From contig NZ_AKIW01000033.1 in assembly GCF_000282635.1 (NCBI RefSeq), positions 1 through 64,000 of the forward strand: a stretch of DNA of 64,000 nt. Direction: 5' to 3'. The DNA is from Variovorax sp. CF313 (GTDB lineage: Bacteria; Pseudomonadota; Gammaproteobacteria; Burkholderiales; Burkholderiaceae_C). A model generated the notes under the pieces. It saw only the letters and a program-made list of their open reading frames with translations, made no database searches and had not been told where the DNA came from. This document shows positions 1-9,332 of the stretch, piece by piece (position 1 is the first letter of the stretch; each line of letters starts with the position of its first letter). The translations under genes and the position numbers were made by a program.

Positions 1-2
1 CG

Positions 3-848
3 TCAGTGCGCCATCAGGACCGGGAGGGTGGCGCGCGCCAGCACGTCGCGCGTCACACCGCCCAGCACGCGCTCGCGCAGGCGGGCGTGGCCATAGCCGC
101 CCATCACGAGCAGATCGGCTTCCAGTGCCTCGGCGCGATGCAACAGGGCTTCGGAGATGCGCAGGGATGTCGTCGAGCGCTCGATCGTGGCCTGGACGCC
201 ATGACGAAACAACCAGCCGCTCATCGCCCAGGAGGCCGGCGCATGGGCTGTATCTGGTCCGTCGCGCACAAGAGAGAGCAATGTGACGTGCGCCGCCTTG
301 CACAGCAGCGGCATCGCGCCGCGCAGCGAGATCGACGCTTCCCTGCTCCCGTCCCAGGCCACGAGAACCCTGTCAAGAACATGCGCAACGCGCCCCGCAC
401 GCGGAACGATGAGCACGGGCCGGCCCGCGTCCAGCATGACCTCCCCGGGCAGCCGGCGCTCCGCATCGCCCACAACTGCAGCTTCGTCCGCCTGCCCCGC
501 GACAATCAGGTCGCTGGCACGACCGAGACGGACGATGGCCTGCGCAGGTTCGCCGTCCACCAGCCGCGTGTCGCAGGGCAGCGGGGTTGCACCCGCGAGC
601 CGGCTGCGAAACACGTGCGCGACGGTTTCGGCCCGCCTGCGAAGGTACAGGGATGCCTCGACGAGGACATCGGCCCCATCTTTCGTGCAGGGAATCGGGC
701 GTGCCGAAGCGCACTCAGCCGGCACGCTGGTCGGCACGATGCCTATGAGGTGGCTGCGATGCAGCCTGGCAAGCCGGGCCGCCAGCAGGGTACGGACCTC
801 GCACCGCTCGGTGTGGTCGAGGTGAACAGAGATGGTCGAAAGCATCAC
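3..848 (-). CDS. Universal stress protein, tandem UspA domains
   Basis: A 281-residue protein with two UspA-type domains in tandem. The C-terminal half carries the nucleotide-binding signature MGGYGHARLRERVLGG (G-x2-G-x9-GG type), followed by T-R-D-V-L and the usual ending LPVLMAH. The N-terminal half is a degenerate copy ending in RPVLIVPRAG. The protein is probably a cytoplasmic ATP-binding stress protein. Its start is GTG (846-848) immediately followed by ATG (843-845), so either could be used. The start overlaps the stop of the upstream phasin-like gene, which suggests coupled translation. The pair is transcribed away from xfp and may share the FNR-type site at 1341-1354. Confidence 0.9.
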   Translation of the reverse strand: MMLSTISVHLDHTERCEVRTLLAARLARLHRSHLIGIVPTSVPAECASARPIPCTKDGADVLVEASLYLRRRAETVAHVFRSRLAGATPLPCDTRLVDGEPAQAIVRLGRASDLIVAGQADEAAVVGDAERRLPGEVMLDAGRPVLIVPRAGRVAHVLDRVLVAWDGSREASISLRGAMPLLCKAAHVTLLSLVRDGPDTAHAPASWAMSGWLFRHGVQATIERSTTSLRISEALLHRAEALEADLLVMGGYGHARLRERVLGGVTRDVLARATLPVLMAH

Positions 849-1222
849 GCTCTTCCTCGCGCTGCGGCCGCCTTGCGGCCGGCATGCTTCCGGTGCGCAA
901 GCTCGGGCGAGGCTGTGACCAGTCTCTCGTGCAAGGTCCGCAAGGCATCGTTCACCACGGCCCGCCGGGTTGGTGCAGCGGCGACTGGAGCAGCCGGCGC
1001 GGTTTCATGCGAAAGGCGACCCTCGTCCGAACGCCGGAACGCCTGCATCGGCGCCATGGCCAGAGCCGGCCAGTCCTCGGCCCGCATGACGGCATCCGTC
1101 TCGGCGCGGGTCAGTGCGATGCCGTCCTGCAGGATGCGCGATCCGAACATCTCGAGCGAGTGCAGCCAGATGCCGTACTGCGCCTTGCACAGCGCCAGCG
1201 GAAAAGTGAAGCCGGAGTTCAT
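845..1222 (-). CDS. Phasin-like small protein
   Basis: A 125-residue protein. Its first 55 residues (FTFPLALCKAQYGIWLHSLE onward) look like the amphipathic helical core of phasin-family proteins that coat polyhydroxyalkanoate granules. The tail is rich in Ala and Arg and basic. No catalytic motif is seen. It overlaps the following usp gene by four bases (ATGA type), so the two are an operon. The family call is by eye and tentative; a generic helical stress protein is the alternative. The phaB-like relic at 9060 is a second hint of PHA metabolism in this region. Confidence 0.5.
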   Translation of the reverse strand: MNSGFTFPLALCKAQYGIWLHSLEMFGSRILQDGIALTRAETDAVMRAEDWPALAMAPMQAFRRSDEGRLSHETAPAAPVAAAPTRRAVVNDALRTLHERLVTASPELAHRKHAGRKAAAARGRA

Positions 1223-1340
1223 GGTGTGTCCTCTTGCCCGACGGGGCGTTCACACGAATGCTGACGCCGCACCGCCCTGCCCGGCTTGCGCGGGATCAAG
1301 GCAACACAAAGCCACGCCTCCTGTATCGGTTGTTACCGGT

Positions 1341-1354
1341 TTGAGCGACATCAA
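1341..1354. promoter_or_regulatory. FNR-type box between phasin/usp and xfp
   Basis: The sequence TTGAG-CGAC-ATCAA matches the FNR/ANR consensus TTGAT-N4-ATCAA in 9 of 10 half-site bases. It is centred about 66 bp before the xfp ATG and about 125 bp before the divergent phasin-like gene. Similar sites precede most transcription units up to 25.4 kb. Confidence 0.7.
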
Positions 1355-1413
1355 CCCTGCACACGCTCGCATGCCCATACTGGAACGTCCGTCCACCCAG
1401 AAAGCAGCTCGAC

Positions 1414-3786
1414 ATGGCCTTCTCCCCTGCACCGGCAATTCCGGACGACGACTTCACGCTGCTCGATGCCTGGTGGCGCGCCGCCAACTACCTCTCGGCG
1501 GGCCAGATCTACCTGATGGACAACCCCCTGCTGCGCGAGAAGCTCTCGCTCTCGCACATCAAACCGCGCCTGCTGGGGCATTGGGGAACGACGCCGGGCC
1601 TGAACTTCATCTATGCGCACATGAACCGCGCCATCAATGCGCGGGACCTCGATGCCATCTTCATCGCGGGCCCGGGCCACGGCGGGCCGGGCGTGGTCGC
1701 CAACACTTACCTCGAAGGGACCTACAGCGAGGTGTATCCCGCCATCGGGCAGGATGCCGAGGGCCTGCAGCGCCTGTTCACTCAGTTCTCGTTCCCGGGC
1801 GGCATTCCGAGCCACGTCGCGCCCGAGACGCCGGGCTCCATCCACGAGGGCGGCGAGCTGGGCTATTCGCTGCTGCACGCCTACGGCGCGGTGTTCGACA
1901 ACCCTTCGCTGCTGGCCTGCTGCGTGATCGGCGACGGCGAGGCCGAGACCGGTGCGCTGGCGGCGAGCTGGCACTCCAACAAGTTCCTGAACCCGCAACG
2001 CGACGGAGCGGTACTGCCGATCCTGCATCTGAACGGCTACAAGATCGCCGGCCCCACCGTGCTGGCGCGCATCGGCGAGGAAGAACTGACGCAGTTGCTG
2101 CGTGGCTACGGGCACGAGCCGTACTTCGTCGTGGGCGACGAGCCGGCCGGGATGCACAGGCAGATGGCGGCCGTGCTCGATACAGCGCTGGACAGCATTC
2201 GCGCCATCCAGGCCAGCGCCCGCAAGGACGGTTTTCACACGAGGCCGCGCTGGCCCATGATCGTGCTGCGATCTCCCAAGGGCTGGACCGGACCGCGCCA
2301 GGTTGACGGCCTGCAGGTCGAAGGCACCTTCCGCGCGCACCAGGTGCCGCTCACCGACTTTGCAGCCAAGCCCGGCCACGTCGAACTGCTCGAACAGTGG
2401 CTGCGCAGCTACCGGCCCGAGGAGCTGTTCGATGCGCGCGGCGCCCTGCGCCCCGAAATCGCGGCTCTCGCACCCGTGGGCCTTCGCCGCATGAGTGCCA
2501 ATCCGCACGCCAACGGCGGACTGCTGTTGAAGGATCTGACGATGCCGCCCTTCCGCGCACACGCCGTGCCGGTGGCTGCGCCGGGCGCGGTCGATGCAGA
2601 GGCCACGCGCGTCGTGGGCAACTTTCTGCGCGAAGTCATGCGCGCCAATGCGCAAGATCGCAACTTCAGGGTGATGGGGCCTGACGAAACCGCGTCGAAC
2701 CGGCTCGGCGCCCTGTTCGAGGTGACCGAACGTACAACGACCGCCCGGATATGGCCGGGCGACGACCACCTTTCGCCCGATGGCCGCGTGATGGAAGTGC
2801 TGAGCGAACACCTTTGCCAAGGCTGGCTCGAAGGCTACCTTCTGACCGGGCGGCACGGCTTCTTCTCGTGCTACGAGGCCTTCATCCACATCATCGACTC
2901 GATGTTCAACCAGCATGCCAAGTGGCTGAAGGTCGCGCGCGGCATCGGCTGGCGGCGGCCGATAGCGTCGCTGAACTACCTGCTCACGAGCCACGTCTGG
3001 CGGCAGGACCACAACGGCTTCAGCCACCAGGACCCGGGCTTTCTCGATCACGTGGTCAACAAGAAGGCCGAGGTCGTGCGCGTGTACCTGCCGCCGGACG
3101 CCAACACCCTGCTCTCGGTGACCGACCATTGCCTGCGCAGCCGCGACTACGTGAACGTCATCGTGGCGGGCAAGCAGCCCGCGCCCCAATGGCTGGACAT
3201 CGATGCCGCGACGCGCCACTGCACCGCGGGCCTGGGCATCTGGGAATGGGCGAGCAACGACGAAGGCGGCACACCCGACGTGGTCATGGCCTGCGCCGGT
3301 GACGTGCCCACGCTGGAGACGATGGCAGCGGTCGACCTGCTGCGCGAAAAGGTACCGGAGCTGAAGGTGCGGGTCGTGAACGTGGTCGACCTGATGGCGC
3401 TGCAGTCGCCTGCCGCGCACCCGCACGGCCTTTCCGATGCCGACTTCGACACCATCTTCACCACCGACAGGCCGGTGATCTTCGCGTTCCACGGCTACCC
3501 GGCGCTGATTCACCGGCTGATCTACAAGCGGCAAAACCACCCCGGCTTCCACGTCCACGGCTATTGCGAGGAAGGCACCACCACCACGCCATTCGACATG
3601 ACGGTGCTCAACCGGCTGGACCGCTTTCATCTCGCCGCCGATGCCATCGCACGCGTGCCGCGCCTGTGCGACAGCACGGGGCATGTGCAGCAGCATCTGC
3701 GCGACAGGCTCCTGGAGCACCGGGCCTACATCACCCGCCACGGCCGGGACATGCCGGAGGTCGAGAACTGGCGCTGGACGCGATAG
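1414..3786 (+). CDS. xfp: Phosphoketolase (xylulose-5-P / fructose-6-P)
   Basis: A 790-residue thiamine-diphosphate enzyme of the usual family length. Phosphoketolase splits xylulose 5-phosphate or fructose 6-phosphate with phosphate to acetyl phosphate plus an aldose phosphate. Family hallmarks are visible: [15 protein letters not shown] (about 55-69), GPGHGGP (86-92), the TPP-binding region GDGEAETG, and the C-terminal part with YPALIHRL and [14 protein letters not shown]. The ATG at 1414 follows a promoter region with an FNR-type site, which suggests low-oxygen induction. A response regulator/kinase pair follows about 100 bp downstream on the same strand. Confidence 0.95.
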   Translation: MAFSPAPAIPDDDFTLLDAWWRAANYLSAGQIYLMDNPLLREKLSLSHIKPRLLGHWGTTPGLNFIYAHMNRAINARDLDAIFIAGPGHGGPGVVANTYLEGTYSEVYPAIGQDAEGLQRLFTQFSFPGGIPSHVAPETPGSIHEGGELGYSLLHAYGAVFDNPSLLACCVIGDGEAETGALAASWHSNKFLNPQRDGAVLPILHLNGYKIAGPTVLARIGEEELTQLLRGYGHEPYFVVGDEPAGMHRQMAAVLDTALDSIRAIQASARKDGFHTRPRWPMIVLRSPKGWTGPRQVDGLQVEGTFRAHQVPLTDFAAKPGHVELLEQWLRSYRPEELFDARGALRPEIAALAPVGLRRMSANPHANGGLLLKDLTMPPFRAHAVPVAAPGAVDAEATRVVGNFLREVMRANAQDRNFRVMGPDETASNRLGALFEVTERTTTARIWPGDDHLSPDGRVMEVLSEHLCQGWLEGYLLTGRHGFFSCYEAFIHIIDSMFNQHAKWLKVARGIGWRRPIASLNYLLTSHVWRQDHNGFSHQDPGFLDHVVNKKAEVVRVYLPPDANTLLSVTDHCLRSRDYVNVIVAGKQPAPQWLDIDAATRHCTAGLGIWEWASNDEGGTPDVVMACAGDVPTLETMAAVDLLREKVPELKVRVVNVVDLMALQSPAAHPHGLSDADFDTIFTTDRPVIFAFHGYPALIHRLIYKRQNHPGFHVHGYCEEGTTTTPFDMTVLNRLDRFHLAADAIARVPRLCDSTGHVQQHLRDRLLEHRAYITRHGRDMPEVENWRWTR

Positions 3787-3889
3787 CCGGCGGCAGGGCT
3801 GCAAGCGGCGCCGCTGGCCAGGCGTGCGTGCTACGCTCATGCCGATCCAGGATGTTTACAACATTCGCGCCTTATTTCCTTGCCCACGC

Positions 3890-4618
3890 ATGAAACCTGC
3901 CTCCCACATCGCGGTGCTCGACGACGAGGTTGACATCACCCTGCTGCTGGCCAACTACCTGCAGGGCCACGGTTTCCGTGTCACCCAGGTCCACAACGGC
4001 CGGGCCCTCATGACGCTGATGGACACCGACCCCGCAGACCTCGTGCTGCTTGACCTCGGTCTGCCCGGCGAAGACGGCTTCACCATTGCGCGCCGCGTGC
4101 GCGAAAGCTGGCGCTGCGGCCTCGTCATCGTCACGGGCCGGGGCGATGCGGTGGACAAGGTGGTGGGCCTCGAGGTGGGCGCCGACGACTACGTCACCAA
4201 GCCTTTCGACCTGCGCGAGTTGGTGGCGCGCGTGAAGGCGGTGCTGCGGCGGCTGACGCCCGAGGCGCCTGCAGCCGCGCCAACCGCAGCGGTTTCTCCC
4301 GACAAGCTGCTCTTCGCCGGCTGGCAGCTCGACACCGCCGCGCGCAGCCTCAGGAATCCGCAAGGCGAGCAAGTGCCCCTGACCGGCGGCGAGTTCGACC
4401 TGCTGCAGGCCTTTGCCCGCCATCCCGGCCGCGTGCTGTCGCGCGACTTCCTGCTCGGGCAGACACGCGGTCGCGAAGCCGCCCCCTTCGATCGCACGAT
4501 CGATGTGCAGGTCGGCCGGCTGCGCAAGAAGATAGAGGCGGATGCGGACGATCCGCAGCTCATCAAGTCGGTGCGAGGCGCGGGCTACATCCTGGTGCCG
4601 TCGGTTTCCCATGGCTGA
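3890..4618 (+). CDS. OmpR/PhoB-family response regulator
   Basis: A 242-residue regulator. The N-terminal receiver domain has the acidic pair DDE near residue 10, the phosphoacceptor D55 in LVLLDLGLPG and the conserved lysine in the VTKPFDL motif. The C-terminal winged helix has TGGEFDLLQAF and the recognition region DRTIDVQVGRLRKKIE. The ATG at 3890 is preferred because the receiver begins seven residues later; an upstream in-frame ATG at 3840 would add a 17-residue unmatched leader. Its stop overlaps the start of the hybrid kinase gene, so the two form a cognate pair. Confidence 0.9.
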   Translation: MKPASHIAVLDDEVDITLLLANYLQGHGFRVTQVHNGRALMTLMDTDPADLVLLDLGLPGEDGFTIARRVRESWRCGLVIVTGRGDAVDKVVGLEVGADDYVTKPFDLRELVARVKAVLRRLTPEAPAAAPTAAVSPDKLLFAGWQLDTAARSLRNPQGEQVPLTGGEFDLLQAFARHPGRVLSRDFLLGQTRGREAAPFDRTIDVQVGRLRKKIEADADDPQLIKSVRGAGYILVPSVSHG

Positions 4619-6725
4619 CGCCGCGGACAACCCGCCCTTCCTGCCCGACGCGCCCATCCAGGGCTTGCCGTCGGGCATCGACGAAGGCAGCGTGTTCCGC
4701 CTGCTCTTCATCGCCTACCCCGATTCGCTGCTGCTGGTGGACCAGTCCGGCAGCATCATGCTCGCCAACCCTTCGGCAGCCGCGCTGCTGGGCTATGCGG
4801 TGAGCGAGCTGGTGGGCCTGAATGTCGACGTGCTGGTGCCCGACAGCATCCGCCCGCGCCATGCCTCGTACCGCGAGGCCTATGGCCGCGCGCCCCGCCC
4901 CCGTCCGATGGGCACGCACATGGAGCTGGTGGCCAAGCGCAAGGACGGCAGCGAGGTCATGGTCGAGATTGCGCTCAGCCCGCTGCAGAGCCACGGGCTG
5001 CCCTTCGTCGTGGCCGCCATCCGCGACATCGGCGCCTACCCGCGCGTGAAGCAGGCGCTGCAGCGCGCGCGCTACAGCGAACACCTGGCCCAGCTGGGGC
5101 GCCTGGCGGTCGACACGCGCGACCTGCAGGTGGTGCTCCAGCACGTGCCGGAAATCATCACCACGGCCTTGCAGGTCGAGGTTGCAATGGTATGGCTGCT
5201 CGACGGCAACCGCCTCGAGTTCCGGGTGGCCAGCGGCGTCGGTCTGGTCGCCGGCGAGGAGATAGGGGCGCGCATCGCCAACCGCCCCGACACCCCGCCG
5301 GGCTTCGTGTTCTCCCAGGGCCGGCCGGTCGTGGTGCCGGACTACCGCAGGGAAGACCGGTTTTCCGTGCCCAAGGCCTACCTCGACTCTGGCCTGGTCA
5401 GCGCGCTCGCGGTGCCGCTGACCGACCTGGGGCGCGTGATCGGCATGTTGTCGGTGCGCTCGAAGGAATCCAAGCGCTTCGGCGACGAGGAAGTCCGTTT
5501 TCTCGAATCGCTGTCCAGCCTGCTTGCCACCAGCCTGCAGCGCGTGCAGACAGAGGAGGCGCTCAACCATGCCCAGCGGCTCGAAAGCGTCGGCCAGCTC
5601 ACGGGCGGCATCGCGCATGACTTCAACAACCTGCTGACCGTGATCCAGGGCAACCTCCAGGTTCTGGAAGAGTTGCCTGCCCTCGCGCAAAACGGCTACG
5701 TGCAACAGTTGCTGGGCGCTGCCAACCGGGCTTCGCGACGCGGGGCCGAACTCACCGGCAAGCTGCTGGCGTTTTCCCGGCGGCAGGTGCTGCAGCCGGT
5801 CGCCATCGATTCGCACGCGCTGCTGCACTCGCTGGCGGACATGCTGCGACGCACGCTGGACCAGCGCATCCGCATCGAGATCGACACCGCCCCCGGCTGC
5901 CCGCCCGTGATGGCGGACCCGGGCCAGCTGGAATCGGCGCTGCTCAACATCGCGATCAATGCACGCGACGCCATGCCTGAAGGAGGCACGCTGCGCTTTT
6001 GCACCGAACTGTGCCGCGCCTTGCCGATGGCGCTGCGCAGCCAGCGCAACGACCCTCGCGGCGATGCATCGGCGCGTTTCGTCGCGATCTCCATCGCCGA
6101 CAGCGGCACGGGCATGTCCGAGGAGGTGAAGGAGCACGCCTTCGAGCCCTTCTTCACCACCAAGGAGGTCGGCCGCGGCACGGGCCTGGGCCTGAGCACG
6201 GTGTACGGCTTCGTCCACCAGTCCCGGGGCGCGGTCGCGATCGACAGCAAGATCGGCCACGGCACCACGGTCACGCTCTATCTGCCGCAACAGGAGGAAG
6301 TCCGCCCGCCCGCCGCGATGGAAGAACCCGCCGGCGAGGCCATTCCATCCGGCCTGCGCGTGATGCTGGTCGAGGACGATGTGGAAGTGCGCAAGGTCGC
6401 GAACACCTTCCTGACCACGCTGGGCTGCAAGGTCTTCACCGCCGCCACGGCCGAGCAGGCGTTGTCGGCGCTGGACGCGGGCGCCGGGCCCTTCGACCTG
6501 CTGCTGAGCGACATCGCGCTGGGCGCCGGCATGCGCGGCACGCGCCTGGCCTCGGAGATTCAGCAGCGCTTTCCGCAAATGGCCGTGCTGCTGATGTCAG
6601 GCTTTTCGTCGGAACTGCTCGATGCCGACCGTGAGGTGCCGCAAAGCTGGGAATTGCTGCCCAAGCCTTACACGCGCTCTGAACTGGCGCAAGCCATGGC
6701 GAAGGTGCTTGCCGGCGGCGCTTGA
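4611..6725 (+). CDS. Hybrid sensor histidine kinase (PAS-GAF-HisKA-HATPase-REC)
   Basis: A 704-residue cytoplasmic kinase without clear membrane segments. Domains in order: PAS (about 25-145), GAF (about 165-320), HisKA with H336 in the H-box [11 protein letters not shown], HATPase_c with the N-box [10 protein letters not shown] and the G-box DSGTGM, then a C-terminal receiver with D634 in [11 protein letters not shown] and GAF suggest an intracellular redox or small-molecule signal. The ATG at 4611 overlaps the last codons of the response regulator. The C-terminal receiver may act in phosphotransfer or feedback. The signal cannot be read from sequence. Confidence 0.9.
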   Translation: MADAADNPPFLPDAPIQGLPSGIDEGSVFRLLFIAYPDSLLLVDQSGSIMLANPSAAALLGYAVSELVGLNVDVLVPDSIRPRHASYREAYGRAPRPRPMGTHMELVAKRKDGSEVMVEIALSPLQSHGLPFVVAAIRDIGAYPRVKQALQRARYSEHLAQLGRLAVDTRDLQVVLQHVPEIITTALQVEVAMVWLLDGNRLEFRVASGVGLVAGEEIGARIANRPDTPPGFVFSQGRPVVVPDYRREDRFSVPKAYLDSGLVSALAVPLTDLGRVIGMLSVRSKESKRFGDEEVRFLESLSSLLATSLQRVQTEEALNHAQRLESVGQLTGGIAHDFNNLLTVIQGNLQVLEELPALAQNGYVQQLLGAANRASRRGAELTGKLLAFSRRQVLQPVAIDSHALLHSLADMLRRTLDQRIRIEIDTAPGCPPVMADPGQLESALLNIAINARDAMPEGGTLRFCTELCRALPMALRSQRNDPRGDASARFVAISIADSGTGMSEEVKEHAFEPFFTTKEVGRGTGLGLSTVYGFVHQSRGAVAIDSKIGHGTTVTLYLPQQEEVRPPAAMEEPAGEAIPSGLRVMLVEDDVEVRKVANTFLTTLGCKVFTAATAEQALSALDAGAGPFDLLLSDIALGAGMRGTRLASEIQQRFPQMAVLLMSGFSSELLDADREVPQSWELLPKPYTRSELAQAMAKVLAGGA

Positions 6726-6758
6726 ACGGGCGGGCGGCCGGCCGGCTTGCTGGATTGA

Positions 6759-7526
6759 TTACTGGAGCATCGCGGGCGCGGGCGACAGGCAGCGCTGCAC
6801 GAAGGCGGACAGCGCGCGCACGTCGGGAATCTGCACGTCGCGGCGCCCCTTGGTGGCAAAGCCGATGACGTTGTCGCGCGCCAGCCGCGAGAGCGCCCGG
6901 CTCACGCTCTCGAGCGTCATGCCCAAGTAGTTGCCGATCTCGGCGCGCGTCATGCGCAGCGTGATCTCGTCGGTGCGCATGCCGCGCTCGGCCAGCGTCT
7001 CCGCCCAGTAGCGCAGGAAGTCGGCCACGCGGGCATCGGCCGGCAGCGTGCAGACGGACATCAGCGAATCCCGGTCGTGCGCGATCTCGCGGCTCATGGC
7101 GGCGTGCAGCACCTGCAGCAGTGTCGGGTGGCTGGCGCAGGCGGCCAGCAGGGCCTCGTACGACACGACCCAGATCTCGCCCGTGTCCATGGCCACGGCA
7201 TCGCACGAATAGCGCCCGCCGGCGATGCCGTCGAAGCCGAGCCAGTCGCCACGGAACTTCAGGCCCACCACCTGCTCGCGCCCGTCGGCCGAGAGATTCA
7301 CGATCTTGAAGAAGCCCGAATTCAGGATGTAGAGATTGCCGAAGCGCTCGCCCGCCTGGTAGATCGTGTCGCCCGTGTGCACCACGCGGCGCTGGGGGGT
7401 GAGTTGCTCGCACAGCAGCTTCAGCGTGTCGGCGGTGTTCCGACCCTCGCAGTCCCGGCCGATGCTCGGCAATGCCAGGCCGGTCGGGACCGGTGCGGTC
7501 TTCGAGGGAGTGACGGTATTGAGCAT
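6759..7526 (-). CDS. Crp/Fnr-family regulator lacking Fe-S cysteines
   Basis: A 255-residue protein with a cyclic-nucleotide-like beta-roll (about 35-150) and a C-terminal helix-turn-helix (TRAEIGNYLGMTLESVSRALSRL). The E-S-V-S-R of the recognition helix matches the E..SR pattern by which FNR reads TTGAT half-sites. The FNR cysteine cluster C-x2-C-x5-C is absent: only C26 and C39 lie near the N-terminus. The position aligned with E. coli FNR C122 is Trp. It is therefore probably not a canonical oxygen-labile 4Fe-4S sensor and may instead resemble FixK/DNR-type members. The ATG at 7526 starts MLNTVTPS. It is divergent from the OTC-like gene, with an FNR-type site between them. Confidence 0.9.
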   Translation of the reverse strand: MLNTVTPSKTAPVPTGLALPSIGRDCEGRNTADTLKLLCEQLTPQRRVVHTGDTIYQAGERFGNLYILNSGFFKIVNLSADGREQVVGLKFRGDWLGFDGIAGGRYSCDAVAMDTGEIWVVSYEALLAACASHPTLLQVLHAAMSREIAHDRDSLMSVCTLPADARVADFLRYWAETLAERGMRTDEITLRMTRAEIGNYLGMTLESVSRALSRLARDNVIGFATKGRRDVQIPDVRALSAFVQRCLSPAPAMLQ

Positions 7527-7695
7527 CTGGATTCCTTGGTGGTCTGTCGCGTGTCGATGGATGGATGTTAGGAAGCCTTCGGCAACGCAATGACAACGGC
7601 TGGAGTCGGTGGGTAACGCTCGGAGAATGCAATGTGTCCGGCGTGTATCAACGGCATGGGACGTGCCGCAAATCACATATGTGCACCCCCATGCT

Positions 7696-7709
7696 TTGAC
7701 TTGCATCAA
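7696..7709. promoter_or_regulatory. FNR-type box, fnr-like / OTC-like intergenic region
   Basis: TTGAC-TTGC-ATCAA, one mismatch from the FNR consensus half-sites. It is centred about 60 bp before the OTC-like ATG (7763) and about 176 bp before the divergent Crp/Fnr gene. The distance fits activation of the rightward gene. Confidence 0.7.
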
Positions 7710-7762
7710 GCCCGGGCCCTTCGGGGTCCTTAGCCTTGGCAGGCCACATATCGACCATTTCC

Positions 7763-8266
7763 ATGCCCCTCTCCCACAAGACTTGTGCCCCCGAGGCCGC
7801 ACCGCAGCTCTCGCCGCTGGAGGTGACGAGCCTGCTGTGCCGCGCGCAGATGCTCCAGCGCGCCGCACTGGACGGGAGCACCCCGAGGCTGCTGCGCGGC
7901 AAGAATCTGGGGCTTCTGTGCGAAATGCCGTCCGACGAGGCACAGGCGCTTTTTCGCAGCGCTGCCGAGGAAATGGGCGCGCACGTGGCGGTCATGCGCC
8001 CGGGCCTGTCGCTCGCGAGCGCACAGCAGGAAGTGCAGAACACAGCCCGCATGCTCGGCCGTCTCTACGAAGCCGTGGAATGCCAGGGCCTGGACCCCGA
8101 GCTCGTGCAACGCATCGGCCAGTACGCCGGGATCCCCGTCTTCGACGGCGCTGCCACGAAAGCCCATCCAACCGGGAACCTTGCCGAGTTGCTCGGCGAC
8201 AGGACCCCGCTGGCCGACAACCGGCGCTTCGTGCTCCAGGCCCTGCTGCTGGACGCCATCGCCTGA
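7763..8266 (+). CDS. Stand-alone ornithine-carbamoyltransferase-like N-domain, probably non-catalytic
   Basis: A 167-residue protein aligning by eye with the carbamoyl-phosphate-binding half of ornithine carbamoyltransferase: LRGKNLGLLCE, then TARMLGRLYEAVECQG, then YAGIPVFDG and HPTGNLAELLG. The catalytic S-T-R-T-R motif is replaced by S-D-E-A-Q, the YRG arginine by CQG, and the HPTQ glutamine by Gly. The ornithine-binding half is missing altogether. It is therefore unlikely to be an enzyme; a regulatory, scaffold or ligand-binding role is possible. The ATG at 7763 is preferred over an upstream TTG at 7736. FNR-type sites lie upstream (7696) and just downstream (8292). Confidence 0.75.
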   Translation: MPLSHKTCAPEAAPQLSPLEVTSLLCRAQMLQRAALDGSTPRLLRGKNLGLLCEMPSDEAQALFRSAAEEMGAHVAVMRPGLSLASAQQEVQNTARMLGRLYEAVECQGLDPELVQRIGQYAGIPVFDGAATKAHPTGNLAELLGDRTPLADNRRFVLQALLLDAIA

Positions 8267-8291
8267 GCCGCCTGGCGCCCGACGCGCGCAC

Positions 8292-8305
8292 TTGATCCAG
8301 CGCAA
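8292..8305. promoter_or_regulatory. FNR-type box upstream of BON protein
   Basis: TTGAT-CCAG-CGCAA, one perfect FNR half-site and one variant half-site (CGCAA for ATCAA). It is centred about 105 bp before the BON gene at 8404. The same TTGAT/CGCAA combination recurs at 12649. Confidence 0.6.
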
Positions 8306-8403
8306 TGCGGCCGGGCCTCCCGGTTCCTACAGTGAACTCCACGGTCGCAAACGGTTTTCACGCGACGACCGCTCCTCCATTCACTCACTGCAAGGAATCT
8401 CCC

Positions 8404-9057
8404 ATGAAGACCGATACCCAATTGCGCAACGACATCCAGGCCGAGTTGAACTGGGCACCCGACGTCAAGACCTCCGACATCGGGGTGATCGTCAAGGACG
8501 GCGTGGTCACCCTCACCGGCCACCTGGCCAGCTACGCCGAGAAATACGCCGTCGAGCGCGCTGTGCAGCGCGTGCATGGCGTCAAGGCGCTGGCCATCGA
8601 ACTGAGCGTGAAGCTGCCTTTCGACAACCAGCGCACCGATGCCGACATCGCCATGGCGGCCGAACGCGCGCTCGAGTGGAACGTGCTCGTGCCCGACGAC
8701 AAGATCCACCCCATGGTGGAAAAAGGCTGGCTCACGCTGAACGGCGAAGTCGAGTGGGACTATCAGCGCAGCGCCGCCGAAAGCGCGGTATGCAACCTGA
8801 TGGGCGTGACCGGCGTGTCGAACCTCGTGAAAGTCAAGCCGAAGGTGAGCCCCGCCGATATCGAGAAGAAGATTCACGACGCGCTTTCGCGCCAGGCCGA
8901 CCGCGAAGCCCGCCAGCTTGCCATCACGGTCAGCGGCTCACAGGTCACGCTGCGCGGCACGGTCCATTCCTGGACCGAGCGCGACGCGGTGCAGGGTGCC
9001 GCATGGGCCACCCCGGGCGTTACGGTGGTGGTGAACGATCTGCTCGTGGACGCCTGA
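8404..9057 (+). CDS. BON-domain protein with three BON repeats
   Basis: A 217-residue protein of three consecutive BON modules (about 1-70, 75-145, 148-217). Each has the pattern xxDIxxxVKDGVVTLTGHLxSYAEKxAVERAVxRVxGV or a close variant. No signal peptide or lipobox is visible at the chosen ATG, so a cytoplasmic location is likely, unlike OsmY. BON domains bind membranes or phospholipids and are common in osmotic and anaerobic stress loci. The gene sits behind an FNR-type site, and its stop is two bases before the phaB-like relic. Confidence 0.88.
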   Translation: MKTDTQLRNDIQAELNWAPDVKTSDIGVIVKDGVVTLTGHLASYAEKYAVERAVQRVHGVKALAIELSVKLPFDNQRTDADIAMAAERALEWNVLVPDDKIHPMVEKGWLTLNGEVEWDYQRSAAESAVCNLMGVTGVSNLVKVKPKVSPADIEKKIHDALSRQADREARQLAITVSGSQVTLRGTVHSWTERDAVQGAAWATPGVTVVVNDLLVDA

Positions 9058-9059
9058 GC

Positions 9060-9233
9060 ATGCGCGTCGCGCTCGTCACCGGCGGCAGCAGCGGCATCCT
9101 GTCGGCCATTCCGGCCGGGCGCCTGGCCACGCCGGGGGAGATCGCGCGCGGCGTGGCGTTCCTCGTCGCCGACGAGTCCGCGTTCGTCAACGGCATCACA
9201 CTGTCGATCAACGGCGGCAAGTACATGGCCTGA
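9060..9233 (+). pseudogene. Internally deleted acetoacetyl-CoA reductase-like SDR (phaB relic)
   Basis: An open frame of only 57 codons. Its first 12 residues, MRVALVTGGSSG, are the Rossmann glycine motif of a short-chain dehydrogenase. It jumps directly to the C-terminal end of the family: IPAGRLATPGEIARGVAFLV, then SAFVNGITLSINGGKYM, which resembles the end of PhaB. About 190 central residues, including the catalytic S-Y-K, are absent with no frame disruption. The simplest reading is a clean internal deletion of an acetoacetyl-CoA reductase gene. It may still be transcribed with the BON gene and ends seven bases before a terminator. Confidence 0.8.
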
Positions 9234-9239
9234 GGCGGC

Positions 9240-9258
9240 AACGCCCGGGCGTTTTTTT
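9240..9258 (+). terminator. Rho-independent terminator
   Basis: A perfect inverted repeat AACGCCCGGGCGTT (stem AACGC/GCGTT with a CCGG loop) runs directly into seven T residues. It closes the OTC-like, BON and phaB-relic transcripts. Its closeness to the alcohol dehydrogenase gene is one reason to start that gene at 9333 rather than 9273. Confidence 0.75.
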
Positions 9259-9332
9259 CAGCGAGACCTGCCATGCATGCCATCTCCGCGACACAAGCCA
9301 CTCTCGATCCCCGCGTACGGAGCGAGCCGACC

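Noticed and set aside
1351..3840. 829-codon open frame on the minus strand opposite xfp
   Set aside because: It is antisense to a well-recognised phosphoketolase; its translation is rich in His/Arg/Val shadow composition with no family similarity, as expected in GC-rich DNA.
4563..6578. 671-codon minus-strand frame opposite the hybrid kinase
   Set aside because: Shadow of the real kinase; low-complexity composition and no start signals.
8181..9233. 350-codon plus-strand frame overlapping the BON gene and ending in the SDR sequence
   Set aside because: Its upstream part is the wrong frame of the BON gene; only the last 57 codons, with their own ATG at 9060, are SDR-derived.
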